Assembly: GCA_049596815.1 (NCBI GenBank)
Contig: JBMYLY010000004.1
Span: forward strand, 1 to 54,296
Direction of reading: 5' to 3'
DNA from: UBA724 sp049596815
Lineage (GTDB): Bacteria > Bacteroidota > Bacteroidia > Flavobacteriales > Flavobacteriaceae
Length of the DNA stretch: 54,296 bases
The translations under genes and the position numbers were made by a program. Below the pieces are notes generated by a model. The model saw only the letters and a list, made by a program, of their open reading frames with translations. It was not told the DNA's origin and made no database searches. This document shows positions 34,162 to 43,420 of the stretch, one piece after another. Position 1 is the first letter of the stretch; each line of letters begins with the position of its first letter.

Positions 34162-36075
34162 CTATTTAACAATAAGCTTACGGGTGGTTTCAAAACTCCC
34201 TTGTTTCAGTTTCAATAGATAAATGCCCGAATTCAGTGTAGACACATCGAAACGATTGCGTATTGTTTCTTTTTTAACTTCCTTACCGCTTATGTTGTAA
34301 ATGGAAACCACTACATCACCCATAAACCCATCAACATAAAGCCATTGGCCTTCAATAGGATTGGGGTAAATTTTGATAGGTGTGTTATCTAAACTTGGCG
34401 TGCTTAGTGAAGGTGTGGTGTCATAGCCTGTCACTATCAGTGAAAAATCCTGCCCTCCGTTACTTAGGCTTCCTTCATGATTGACCGTTAGGGTATAAGT
34501 TCCCAGTCCAGGATTGGCAATGCGTATTTGTTCAACTGTGTCTACATCATTGTCTCCATTGGCCGCCCAACTCCATATCTTGTCTGTGCTGTTGTATTCG
34601 AGCCTGTATGGAAAATACTCTTGCGAATCTTTGGTGATTTTGATATCCAAATCATTCACCAAAGCAGGGGTTAAGGAATTAAGTGTGTTACTCCCACTTC
34701 CAGGTGGGTCTGTCCAGCAAATGGTGACTGCAAACTCCTCGTAGGTGTTGTTTATTTCAAATTGGTAACTCAGGGTTTCCCCTTGATTGATTCTCAATGC
34801 TTCAATGTGGGGATTTGTGGTGTCAGCAAGTAAAGTTTCGGCTGCTTCCTTTGTGTTGAGGATGCCCCATCCAAAAATAGGATCTGGCCCGGGGTTGCCT
34901 TTATCAATGGCTGTATGGCAAACCAGCCCCTTAAGCGTGGCCGATTTCATATAGCTGCCATGGAGTTGATTGTGGTATTGCTGCAACAGTAATAGGGAAC
35001 CTGCAACATTAGGAGCTGCCATTGATGTACCAGAGTAACTACTGTATAAGTTGGTTATGGAGCTATCGCTTTGATTTGACACTGAAGAAAACACCCCAGT
35101 TCCATTTCCAGTAATATCGGGTTTGATCCGTCCATCGTCTGCTGGACCTTTGCTACTTGAAGAATTGATTTGGGTCCATACCAATCCGTTTGGGTAAAAA
35201 GTTACATCTTGTGTATTGGCAACCACAAGATTGTTTTTACTTAATTTTTCGCCAGTGATTTGGTCGAAGCCATTTTGGGTTGCGTTGGTGTTTTCTGTTG
35301 AGCCGTCATTTCCTGCCGATGCAACTTCAAGGTAGTAGGGGTAGTTGTAGTGAATATTATCCCAGATGGCTGCCTCACCGGTATAGGTTCCAATTTGACT
35401 TGGTGGCACATTGGTGGCTCCATTATAGAAAATAGGAGCTCCGTAGGAGTGATTGGACAATAACAGTCCACTAGCAGCTTCAAGTTCCACTTCGTTTAGG
35501 TCGTCAGACCAATCATAACTCACCGCGCTGGCTTGGGGCGCCATTCCTTTGGCATTACCGCTGACACCTCGGGCAATCATAGTGCCCAATACGTGGGTAC
35601 CATGGCTGCTGTTTGCGCTTTCTGAAGAACTTTCTGTAGTAACTACAGAGACACCGTTGTCAAGGAACTCTTGGTGATTGGCGAGGGCTACCCCTCCGTC
35701 CCATATTCCAATAACCATATTTTGACCTTCCAAATTCAATCCCAAATCACCTCCATTGTGAAGATATTGGGTTTGGGTGCTCGCTGCGGCCGTTGTGTTG
35801 TGCGTGGTTATATATATGGGGGCACCACTGTCGGAGACACGATGAAGTTTATATATTTTCCCATCTGACACTTTGGTTCTTGGAATCCCCTTTTGAACCA
35901 AACCTTCGATGCGTGTTTTTTGTTCTTGAGAGTAGGCACGCACACTTTGACGGGTTTGTTCAATTTGTTGAACGGAATAATTCGATGCGATGGCATCCCT
36001 TTCCATAGGGGTTTGTGCCACAAGCATGTGTGTACAAAGAATGATTGTTACTAAATTGAAGTTTCTCAAAGCCAT
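34162..36075 (-). CDS. Secreted S8 family serine peptidase with T9SS sorting domain
   Basis: A 637-residue subtilase: signal peptide (cut near MLVAQ), catalytic Asp126 (GIWDGGVA), His158 (SSHGTHVLG) and Ser351 (GTSMAAPNVAG). A beta domain follows, then a type A T9SS C-terminal sorting domain (IYPNPIEGQW, VSIYNISGKEV, LNSGIYLLKL). It should be exported by the T9SS, whose PorU/PorV are encoded at 5843-10772. It lies downstream of the SusCD-lipoprotein operon, separated by a terminator (36088-36119), and probably works with it in protein or peptide use (inference). Confidence 0.93.
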   Translation of the reverse strand: MALRNFNLVTIILCTHMLVAQTPMERDAIASNYSVQQIEQTRQSVRAYSQEQKTRIEGLVQKGIPRTKVSDGKIYKLHRVSDSGAPIYITTHNTTAAASTQTQYLHNGGDLGLNLEGQNMVIGIWDGGVALANHQEFLDNGVSVVTTESSSESANSSHGTHVLGTMIARGVSGNAKGMAPQASAVSYDWSDDLNEVELEAASGLLLSNHSYGAPIFYNGATNVPPSQIGTYTGEAAIWDNIHYNYPYYLEVASAGNDGSTENTNATQNGFDQITGEKLSKNNLVVANTQDVTFYPNGLVWTQINSSSSKGPADDGRIKPDITGNGTGVFSSVSNQSDSSITNLYSSYSGTSMAAPNVAGSLLLLQQYHNQLHGSYMKSATLKGLVCHTAIDKGNPGPDPIFGWGILNTKEAAETLLADTTNPHIEALRINQGETLSYQFEINNTYEEFAVTICWTDPPGSGSNTLNSLTPALVNDLDIKITKDSQEYFPYRLEYNSTDKIWSWAANGDNDVDTVEQIRIANPGLGTYTLTVNHEGSLSNGGQDFSLIVTGYDTTPSLSTPSLDNTPIKIYPNPIEGQWLYVDGFMGDVVVSIYNISGKEVKKETIRNRFDVSTLNSGIYLLKLKQGSFETTRKLIVK

Positions 36076-36087
36076 TTTTATTTAACA

Positions 36088-36119
36088 AAAAACAGCCCAT
36101 AGAGTTATGAGCTGTTTTT
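36088..36119 (-). terminator. Terminator of the susCD-lipoprotein operon
   Basis: AAAAACAGC (36088-36096) pairs perfectly with GCTGTTTTT (36111-36119). The stem continues with CATA/TATG after one mismatch and closes on a GAGT loop. It lies 20 nt after the last lipoprotein stop and has a T-rich end on the minus strand (the stem is A/T flanked, so it may work in both directions). Confidence 0.75.
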
Positions 36120-36138
36120 CAATGAATATGTATTTAGA

Positions 36139-36936
36139 TTACGGTGTAAATGTTACATCTACTGTAAAGTCAGTTGTGAATAACGCTTGAGTAAGTGTTA
36201 CAGAAATTATGCCTGTACATGCATCGAAAGTTCCCGAGCCTCCACTAACATATCCACTGCCACTAACCACTACGGTTCCGTCTGAATTTACAGTTAACTC
36301 GCATGGATAAACATACAATCCATCGTATGCTGAGTTTCCAGTCGCAAAACTCACAAAATTGGGTCCCCAACCTGAGTCAAGAGCATAGGTAAGCCCCTCT
36401 GTACCGACCCTTGTAAAGGTGGCTGTAAATTCGGGAGCATCAACTCCAAAAGCAAATGGATTGGCTGTGTATGAGGACGCAAGGGTTTCAGGCAATGGAC
36501 AAGACTTAACAATATCAATTGAACAAGTAGTCGTTTGTCCCAAAACGACACCATCCACGGGCATCATTTTTACAATCAACGATTTACCATCAAAAGAAGC
36601 TGCATCAAAATCTGAAACGATGTCAATGGAGCCACTAAAAGCTCCTGCAGGTATGGTAATAGAATTCGCAGACATGGTAAAGTCTGTTCCCAAAACCGCA
36701 TCTGACTCAGCATCAATCTCTACAGCGATTTCAATGGGTGAACTACTTACTGTAGATGTCGCAACACTAAGTGTAAAAGTATTTTCACCTTCTGCAGTCG
36801 TAAACAAGGTTGTAGAACCGGCTGTAAAACTGGCGATCGTATCACGATTATCCATAAAGGATTCATCTCCGGTATCGGTCTCACAACTTGCCAAACCGAT
36901 AGCTAAAAAAGCAAATAAATATTTAAAGTTTTTCAT
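36139..36936 (-). CDS. Lipoprotein of a SusCD locus (beta-sandwich, unknown ligand)
   Basis: A 265-residue lipoprotein from ATG at 36936 (frame opens with TTG at 36942). Lipobox LASC with Cys at about 18. The N-terminal half is Ser/Thr/Val-rich beta structure that recalls Calx-beta/DUF4843-like modules (TVSSSPIEIAVEIDAES, NSITIPAGAFSGSIDI). The C-terminal half is a second beta domain. The overall plan matches the neighbouring 273-residue lipoprotein, so the two are likely paralogues. Surface-exposed binding protein of the uptake system is the natural guess; the ligand is unknown. Confidence 0.7.
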   Translation of the reverse strand: MKNFKYLFAFLAIGLASCETDTGDESFMDNRDTIASFTAGSTTLFTTAEGENTFTLSVATSTVSSSPIEIAVEIDAESDAVLGTDFTMSANSITIPAGAFSGSIDIVSDFDAASFDGKSLIVKMMPVDGVVLGQTTTCSIDIVKSCPLPETLASSYTANPFAFGVDAPEFTATFTRVGTEGLTYALDSGWGPNFVSFATGNSAYDGLYVYPCELTVNSDGTVVVSGSGYVSGGSGTFDACTGIISVTLTQALFTTDFTVDVTFTP

Positions 36937-36942
36937 GTTCAA

Positions 36943-37764
36943 TTATTTAGGTTCATAAACAGCTACTCCGGTTTCTCCATATGCAGTACATTCCCAAGAG
37001 ATATAAATATTTCCTGTTGCCGGATCAACATAACTCGCAGAATCTCCGTAGACAATACCACCACCAAATTGGTCTCCAAAAGCTGTTTGGTCCCAAGAAA
37101 TGACGTTACAAATATCAGCAATGACAACACCGGTTCTGGCAGAGGTGCCATAGATGCCTGCATATAAATCGCCCCACAAACCTCCAGTGAAGTCTCCAAC
37201 GATTTCATAGGTGTTTTCAGTGAGCGCTACAATTTCAACATCAATGCTATTTGGATTGAAGCTAGGAAGGAAATCATGGTAACCAAAAGTTGTGGTCATG
37301 GTGTAGTTACCGGCCAGTTTTGACTCACATAGTTTGTAAATACTCACTGTAATGGATGTGTTAGATCCCATGTTGTCAACTTCGCTCACACCGCCTTTAA
37401 GGTTCAATATAAGTTCTGTACCATCTTCAGAGGCATTGTCAAAGTTCCCACCCAACACAATCATCCCCTCGTAGCTGTTTGCTGGAATGGTAAAAGTATT
37501 GGAAGCCAATGAATAATCATTGGTAGCTGTAGAAGCAGCATCTACTTCAACTTCAAATGTACGATCCGAGCTGCTTGTACTGGTAGCAACTACTTTGATT
37601 TCTGCTGTTGAAGCATTACTCGTGATAAAAAAGTTTGACGTCGAAGACGCAAAGTACACTACATCGGCACCTACATAAGCGTCTCTGTAAGCGCTGTCTT
37701 CTTCACAGCCGACAAAAAGACCGGCTGTGAATACGAGTGCTATTAAATAATTTAATTTTTTCAT
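36943..37764 (-). CDS. Lipoprotein of a SusCD locus, paralogous to its neighbour
   Basis: A 273-residue lipoprotein with lipobox LFVGC (Cys20). The N-terminal module (YFASSTSNFFITSNASTAEI, EVEVDAASTATNDYSLASN, TIPANSYEGMIVLGG) has the same plan as the adjacent lipoprotein. The C-terminal part is rich in Gly, Tyr and Trp, perhaps a ligand-binding beta domain. It lies 11 bp after susD, in the position usually held by SusE/SusF-like surface glycan-binding proteins, but I do not recognise a named family. Confidence 0.7.
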   Translation of the reverse strand: MKKLNYLIALVFTAGLFVGCEEDSAYRDAYVGADVVYFASSTSNFFITSNASTAEIKVVATSTSSSDRTFEVEVDAASTATNDYSLASNTFTIPANSYEGMIVLGGNFDNASEDGTELILNLKGGVSEVDNMGSNTSITVSIYKLCESKLAGNYTMTTTFGYHDFLPSFNPNSIDVEIVALTENTYEIVGDFTGGLWGDLYAGIYGTSARTGVVIADICNVISWDQTAFGDQFGGGIVYGDSASYVDPATGNIYISWECTAYGETGVAVYEPK

Positions 37765-37775
37765 TGTTCTATATT

Positions 37776-39188
37776 TTAATAATCAGGATTTTGTTGAAGA
37801 TCCGTGAAAATATTGATTTCACCTTGTGGAATAGGGAATACCATTCTGTAATCTCCGGCAGCGAGTGTTCTTGCTTGAGGAATTGCGGGTGTTCCAGTTC
37901 CATCAAAAAATTCACCTTCTGATGCTGAACGGCTCACGCCAAGTCCCCAACGACGCAAGTCAAAGAGTCTGTGTCCCTCGGCAGCCAATTCGATACGACG
38001 CTCTTTTTGAATGGCAGAAATCAGGTCTGCGCCTGTTTCACCACCAGAAACAAAACCAGAATATCGCTCAGCACGAACCATATCAAGTGCTGTTAAAGCC
38101 CCTGCTGCATCGTTGCTAAAATACATGGCCTCAGCTTTGTTCAAGTATACCTCAGCAGCGCGCAAGATTTTGGCATCAACAGATCCATTTTGCTGTCCAG
38201 CCTCTCCGTACATCTTAATAATAGCGTTGTACAAGTTGCCACTCGCATCTGGAATTAGATCGTTGTAAGCGGCGAGCCTGATGTCTGTTGCTGCAATACT
38301 TGTAGCAAACTCATAAGACCATACATACTCTGGAATGATACCAGACGCAGAGGATTGGCTCCATTCAATTCCTACACCGATATCATCAATAGAGGCATTT
38401 TGGTCCAATTTAAGGATCACCCCATCGGTAGATGAATCTGTCCAAACCTGAGGGAAAGTGGCGCGTGCAGCGACTGTAGCTGTAACTGCATTGGCAGCAT
38501 CAATCGCATCACCATAATTTCCAGCATACAAATGTACGCGCGACAACAGTGCGTTCACACCATTTTTGGTGAATCTAGACTTTGTGTCTGAACTTCCAAT
38601 CAAACCCTGAGCAGTTTCCAAATCAGTAATGACACTTGCTAAAGTTTCATTTACTGTAGGTCTGGGTGCTTCGTAGTTAGGGTCAGTACCGGTAACGTAA
38701 GGCATTCCGAGTGAATTTCCATCAGAAACTCTAGAATAAACTCTTAACAGATCGAAGTGCGCCAAGGCACGAACCGCAAGGGCTTCACCCAAAAAGTTGT
38801 TTTTGGCAGCTCCATCGTTGAGGTTATCTATCTTTTCTATGATTTGATTGGCTCTACCAATGACAACATAGGCAGATCCCATCATATCCCAAGCAGAGTT
38901 GGCTTTATAACGCCATTCATAAAAACTCAAGTTGGACTTTCGACCCGCTTGTGCAACAATGACATTGTCAGAAGCAATATCTGGGCGGCTCAAAAAAGAT
39001 CCTCCGTAGTAGGATTCTGAAAAGAGTCCCGAATAGAGTGCACGCGTGGCAAATTCAAAATCTTGTGTGGATTTATAAAAACTCTCGGGCGAAAAGGCAT
39101 TGTTTGGTAGTTGCTCTAATTCCTCCTCACAACTATGAAAAGCAAAGGCAACAAATAAAACGGTAATTGTATATAAAAACTTTTTCAT
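37776..39188 (-). CDS. RagB/SusD family nutrient-uptake outer membrane lipoprotein
   Basis: A 470-residue SusD-like protein: lipobox FHSC (Cys20), the N-terminal SusD-like part (LEQLPNNAFSPESFYKSTQD), TPR-like helices (GEALAVRALAHFDLLRVYS is the signature), and the C-terminal RagB/SusD end (IQKERRIELAAEGHRLFDLRRW, MVFPIPQGEI). It forms the lid on the SusC-type barrel and captures substrate on the cell surface. It is 10 bp downstream of susC. Confidence 0.95.
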   Translation of the reverse strand: MKKFLYTITVLFVAFAFHSCEEELEQLPNNAFSPESFYKSTQDFEFATRALYSGLFSESYYGGSFLSRPDIASDNVIVAQAGRKSNLSFYEWRYKANSAWDMMGSAYVVIGRANQIIEKIDNLNDGAAKNNFLGEALAVRALAHFDLLRVYSRVSDGNSLGMPYVTGTDPNYEAPRPTVNETLASVITDLETAQGLIGSSDTKSRFTKNGVNALLSRVHLYAGNYGDAIDAANAVTATVAARATFPQVWTDSSTDGVILKLDQNASIDDIGVGIEWSQSSASGIIPEYVWSYEFATSIAATDIRLAAYNDLIPDASGNLYNAIIKMYGEAGQQNGSVDAKILRAAEVYLNKAEAMYFSNDAAGALTALDMVRAERYSGFVSGGETGADLISAIQKERRIELAAEGHRLFDLRRWGLGVSRSASEGEFFDGTGTPAIPQARTLAAGDYRMVFPIPQGEINIFTDLQQNPDY

Positions 39189-39198
39189 CGTTATCTAA

Positions 39199-42100
39199 TT
39201 AAAATTTAACATCTATACCAAATTGCAAACTTTTCAAAATCGGTATACCAAAGATTGAGAAAGTTCCAAATTCTCCATCAGAAGATTCACCAACTCCAAC
39301 ACCTACTTCAGGGTCAAGTCCCACATAGTCAGGTGCGTAGGTCCACAAGTTTTGACCTGTAATGTACAAGCGCATAGAATCCATGCCTGCCTGATTAACA
39401 ATCGATGTTGGAAGCGTATATCCAAAGTTTAGATTTCTCAAACGGAGGTAATCCGTTTTGTATAAGAAACGTGTTGATGTCTCGTCTGCATCTGAGTAAA
39501 GTGGGCTTGGCAGCACATCAACGTCTCCGGGTTGTTTCCAGTAATTGAAAGCTTCCACAGCCATGTTTTGGTCAACGTTAGACGGGTTGTAGAGGTCTCT
39601 CATGTTGTAAGAAATACTGTATCCACCCGTTTTGAAGTAGAAGTCAAGACCCAAATCAAACCCTTTATATCTGGCAAATAGATTAAGTCCCCCATCCATG
39701 TCAGCCAGTGGTGATTTACCTGAGAGATAAACCTCATCGTCTGCAGAGTAAGTCGCTGTAACATTACCATCTTTGTCCAACCACAGGGGCTGACCGTTCG
39801 CAGGATTTACACCTGCCCAACGTACCAACTTAAATGTGGCGTACTCTTCACCGGGCTTGATGTATACACCAGAACCCCAATCAATTTCGGCTCCCTCTGG
39901 ATAAGAACTTGATGGCACCAACTTGGTAACTTTATTTTTTACTGTACCAAGATTGGCAGCAATATTCACATACAAATCATCGGTTCGAATCAAGTCATAA
40001 TCAAGCTCGATTTCTACCCCTTTGTTCTCCATTTCACCCACGTTGCTCAGGATACTTCCATCAGGTTCTCCACCAAGAGAAAGCAAGGGTCTGTCTAGCA
40101 ATAGATCAGAGGTTACTTTTTCGTAGTAATCAATCGCACCGCGAAGTCGGTCGTCGAACATCGTGAATTCCAAACCAATATCATAGGTGTAGTTTTCTTC
40201 AAATTTCAAAGCTGGGTTTCCGTTGTCAGTAGGTGCAGCAGTGGTTTGTGAGTTAAAACTACCAAACCCGATAACTGCTAGTGACTCATAGAAGCCAATA
40301 CCGTCTTGGTTACCACTAACACCTGCAGATGCTCTCAGCTTAAGAACATCAAAATCAGATCCAGACATAAAATCTTCTTCTGCTAGGTTCCAAGCCAAAC
40401 TTGTTGACCAGAAAACACCATCACGATTGTCTCTACCAAATACCGAAGACTGGTCGCGTCGTATCGATCCAGTGACAAGGTATTTTCCATCGTAGTTATA
40501 GTCCAAAAATGCACCATATGAAAGCAATGTTCTTTCTGACAAGTTGGTGCTGGCGTCAACTGCCTCTGCAGCTACACTTTGCACAGATAGGTCTCCTGAT
40601 GCAAAACCAATACTCTCCAAACGATATGTTCTAGAAGTGATTTTGTTGAACTCAAAAAGACCTGAAACCGATAGATTGTGGTTGTCAAAACTGTTGGTGT
40701 AGTTTAATACGTTACTTACGTTGTAGTCAGTAAAGTAGGAACCATTATCTGTTTTACCTCCGGGCGCATTGGCATCCCCTACAAAATCATCCAAACGTGA
40801 GCCTGGTTTGTAGTAGTATTCTCTTCTGAATTTTTGGTTATTAATACCAAAGTTGGTGGTGTTGGTAAAGTTGTCACTAAGGTCTGCAACAAGATTGAGA
40901 TTGGCCAACAATGTAGTTCTGCCCTCAAATTCGGGGTTGTTTTCCAAAGCTTCGGTAATACTCCAACCAAAACCGACAAAATTGTATTGTTTGTCTCCGT
41001 TTTCATCAAGAACGAAATCTCCATTTTCATCCGTTACATACTCTGTTTCATATGGATTAGAGGTATATGCGGCATAAATGGGACTTTGAAGATTGTAGCG
41101 ATCACGAGGCTCATCAGAGCGGGTGTCAGCTACAGAAACGTTCACACCTACCTTTAGCCAATCTTTGGCTTGGTAATCCACATTCAATCGAGCGGACTGG
41201 CGTTGAAAACCAGTTACTTGATCAATGATACCCTCATTCTTTTCTTCACTTAAACTTAGATAATACTGAAAGTTCTCATCACCTCCACTAACAGAAAGGG
41301 AGTTAGTGACTACTTCACCATCTCTAAGCAGGGCATCTTTCCAATCAAAATTTACAGCCGCCAACCTGTTGTATTCCTCCAAACTTGAAGTAAAACCAGG
41401 CTGTGCTTGGGCAGGTCCAAAACCGAGAATCCCCAGCTCTCTTTCATACAAGAGTTTTTCAGCACTGTTCATCACTCTAAATCCAAGTTCGTCGGTTTGA
41501 GAGGCAAACCCATATCTAGAAGTGAATTCTATGGAAGCTCTTTTGTTCTTTTTACCACGTTTTGTAGTAATCACAATTACACCATTGGCAGCCCTAGACC
41601 CATAAATAGCAGAAGAAGCCGCATCTTTTAATACAGAAACACTTTCGATATCAAATGGGTTAAGATTTGCTGTGTTTGGCGCTTGTACACCGTCAATAAT
41701 AAAAAGTGGTGCACTACCTGCAGTAATCGAACCAATACCACGGATACGGACATAAGCTCCTGACCCTGGCTTACCATTGGTAGCAACAACTTGCACACCC
41801 GCTGCTTTACCTTGCAGCATGTTACTAATTGATGTAGATGTGTTTAGGTTGGTGAGTTCTTGAGTGTTGATTGTTGACACTGCAGCAGTAATTTCTGACC
41901 TTTTCTTAGATTGGTAACCCAAAACAACCACTTCATCCAAAGCAGTATTTGGTTCCAACTGTATGTCAATGCTGAAATTAGCTCGAATACGCACCTCTTG
42001 TGATTCATAACCCACATAGCTGTAGGTTAACACATCACCCTCTGATGCAGAAATGGCATAATTTCCATCAAAATCGGTTGTAGTTGCAGTGAATGCTCCG

Positions 42101-42237
42101 TTTTGCACAGTCGCCCCCGGCAAAGGCACCCCCTCAGTGGAAGTCACAGTACCAGAAACAATTTGTTGTGCAAACAAAAACGGTAGCGGTAATAGAAATA
42201 ACGCTAACGTTAAAATTTGATTAAATTTAGTTTTCAT
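39199..42237 (-). CDS. SusC/RagA family TonB-linked outer membrane transporter
   Basis: A 1012-residue TonB-dependent barrel: signal peptide (ending near LFAQQ), a CarboxypepD_reg-like beta domain (VSGTVTSTEGVPLPGATVQN), the SusC plug start LDEVVVLGYQ, plug domain (NMLQGKAAGVQV, RIRGIGSITAGSAPLFIIDG), a long barrel, and the C-terminal beta signal ending in Phe. It imports oligomers bound by SusD. It is first in a four-gene operon (susC, susD, two lipoproteins) that ends at the terminator 36088-36119. No STN domain, so no anti-sigma coupling is implied. Confidence 0.95.
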   Translation of the reverse strand: MKTKFNQILTLALFLLPLPFLFAQQIVSGTVTSTEGVPLPGATVQNGAFTATTTDFDGNYAISASEGDVLTYSYVGYESQEVRIRANFSIDIQLEPNTALDEVVVLGYQSKKRSEITAAVSTINTQELTNLNTSTSISNMLQGKAAGVQVVATNGKPGSGAYVRIRGIGSITAGSAPLFIIDGVQAPNTANLNPFDIESVSVLKDAASSAIYGSRAANGVIVITTKRGKKNKRASIEFTSRYGFASQTDELGFRVMNSAEKLLYERELGILGFGPAQAQPGFTSSLEEYNRLAAVNFDWKDALLRDGEVVTNSLSVSGGDENFQYYLSLSEEKNEGIIDQVTGFQRQSARLNVDYQAKDWLKVGVNVSVADTRSDEPRDRYNLQSPIYAAYTSNPYETEYVTDENGDFVLDENGDKQYNFVGFGWSITEALENNPEFEGRTTLLANLNLVADLSDNFTNTTNFGINNQKFRREYYYKPGSRLDDFVGDANAPGGKTDNGSYFTDYNVSNVLNYTNSFDNHNLSVSGLFEFNKITSRTYRLESIGFASGDLSVQSVAAEAVDASTNLSERTLLSYGAFLDYNYDGKYLVTGSIRRDQSSVFGRDNRDGVFWSTSLAWNLAEEDFMSGSDFDVLKLRASAGVSGNQDGIGFYESLAVIGFGSFNSQTTAAPTDNGNPALKFEENYTYDIGLEFTMFDDRLRGAIDYYEKVTSDLLLDRPLLSLGGEPDGSILSNVGEMENKGVEIELDYDLIRTDDLYVNIAANLGTVKNKVTKLVPSSSYPEGAEIDWGSGVYIKPGEEYATFKLVRWAGVNPANGQPLWLDKDGNVTATYSADDEVYLSGKSPLADMDGGLNLFARYKGFDLGLDFYFKTGGYSISYNMRDLYNPSNVDQNMAVEAFNYWKQPGDVDVLPSPLYSDADETSTRFLYKTDYLRLRNLNFGYTLPTSIVNQAGMDSMRLYITGQNLWTYAPDYVGLDPEVGVGVGESSDGEFGTFSIFGIPILKSLQFGIDVKF

Positions 42238-42261
42238 ATTATATAATAGTTATAGCAAACA

Positions 42262-42298
42262 CAAATATGTTAATAAATTGTTAACTATGCAAGCATAG
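42262..42298 (-). promoter_or_regulatory. Candidate susC promoter with overlapping palindrome
   Basis: Minus-strand TTG (42290-42292), 20 nt, then CATATTTG (42262-42269; one change from TAnnTTTG), 24 nt before the susC ATG. The TTG lies in the middle of a perfect palindrome CTATGC-AA-GCATAG (42285-42298), a plausible regulator site. Confidence 0.45.
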
Positions 42299-42453
42299 TA
42301 TTTAAAAAAAATTCATTTTCACTCAAGTTTTGTTATATTAATGATATACGAAACTTAAAATTGCAGATTGGGTCAAAAATATCTATCATTTTTATTGAAA
42401 GCCTCTACATCTTAAAAATATCTAGCTTATTGAACAGATAATGGCAGGTAGAT

Positions 42454-43134
42454 CTATTTGTAAAAGTGAGAAAATATAAGCTTAAGGCCGCTATCCGACT
42501 TTGGGGATATTTTTTTGTTTTTTATGAATTCTTTGACTTCATCAGCTTGGCCGTCAAAAAGCTTGCTTACCCCTTTTTTGGTCCTAGAAAAGGGGGTTCT
42601 GTTGCCGTTAATTACCATAATTGTGGACTTTTCAACTTTTATACGATCATTTTTTTTACTCTCATATCCAATAATATGACTTTGAGCTTGTATCTCTAAT
42701 TCAAATTCCTCAATAACCTTAACATTCCCATTCTGAAAAATAAGTTTGTAGAAAACCCCATTCTGTTTGGGTAAAAAAGATGTACCTTCAATCACTACTT
42801 TGGCGAGTTCTTTAGCCGAAAAACTAAACATCTTCTCTTTGACCATCACATCAAATGATGACTTTTGAAGGTTTAGGTTTACACGCGCAGAAACTTTTTG
42901 TGCCGAACTGTTTAAAAAATGCAGGGTCGCATCAACAGGTTCCTTGTAAAGATAAATTGAGCCATCATAATACTCGGTCAAATCAGCAGTGCTGAAATCT
43001 ATATCTGTTAAAAAATTTTGAAAATCTACATTATCCATCAATGATAGATTGTAGCCCGTATTTTGACCCCAAGACACTGCGGGAACAAAGTTGATAACAA
43101 CCAATATAATAGAGGAGAATAGGTGCTTTTTCAT
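42454..43134 (-). CDS. Secreted hypothetical protein
   Basis: A 226-residue protein from ATG at 43134; the frame opens earlier (43194), but a promoter (43149-43179) lies in that extension. Signal peptide MKKHLFSSIILVVINFVPAVSWGQ. The mature part is predominantly beta with a basic C-terminus (RTKKGVSKLFDGQADEVKEF). I recognise no family; such proteins are common single genes in flavobacteria. It is transcribed alone toward susC. Confidence 0.6.
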   Translation of the reverse strand: MKKHLFSSIILVVINFVPAVSWGQNTGYNLSLMDNVDFQNFLTDIDFSTADLTEYYDGSIYLYKEPVDATLHFLNSSAQKVSARVNLNLQKSSFDVMVKEKMFSFSAKELAKVVIEGTSFLPKQNGVFYKLIFQNGNVKVIEEFELEIQAQSHIIGYESKKNDRIKVEKSTIMVINGNRTPFSRTKKGVSKLFDGQADEVKEFIKNKKISPKSDSGLKLIFSHFYK

Positions 43135-43148
43135 TTCAATGTTTTGCC

Positions 43149-43179
43149 CAAAAATATCCTTTTTGGTTTGAAATATCAA
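43149..43179 (-). promoter_or_regulatory. Promoter of the secreted hypothetical gene
   Basis: Minus-strand TTG (43177-43179), 20 nt, TATTTTTG (43149-43156), then 14 nt to ATG at 43134. Good fit to the Bacteroidota consensus. Confidence 0.65.
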
Positions 43180-43226
43180 AATACCAGCCCACAATTGAAA
43201 ACTGATTGAGAACTAAAAAAAAGGGC

Positions 43227-43376
43227 TTACCGTCGGACCTCTGCTTTCCATCCTTTTGCCAACAGCCGGGACATCACTGCTGTCATCTCATCATCTAAAC
43301 CTACAATGTTGTAATTCTCCTCAGGGTCATTGACTATATCATAAAGCCTGACAAAACCATTGAAGTATTTGAAGTG
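43227..43376 (-). pseudogene. C-terminal remnant of a sulfatase
   Basis: A 49-codon open stretch ending in TAA (43227-43229), closed upstream by TGA (43377-43379), with no start codon near its head. Its translation, KYFNGFVRLYDIVNDPEE followed by NYNIVGLDDEM, has the LYD-NDP-E-N signature that ends arylsulfatase-family proteins. The rest of the gene is missing. It suggests a deletion that removed a sulfatase gene, perhaps once part of a sulfated-polysaccharide locus beside susCD. Confidence 0.6.
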
Positions 43377-43397
43377 TCAAAATTGGGAAAATGAAAA

Positions 43398-43420
43398 GCG
43401 GCCCTTTTACCTTGGGCCGC
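43398..43420 (-). terminator. GC-rich hairpin, possible minus-strand terminator
   Basis: GCGGCCC (43398-43404) pairs with GGGCCGC (43414-43420) around a 9-nt loop; on the minus strand it is followed by TTTTCATTTT. No gene that it would terminate is left on that strand before rpsL, so it may be a relic. Confidence 0.45.

Noticed and set aside
36419..36958. 179-codon plus-strand ORF opposite the lipoprotein gene
   Set aside because: Antisense shadow of a clear lipoprotein gene with lipobox and operon context.
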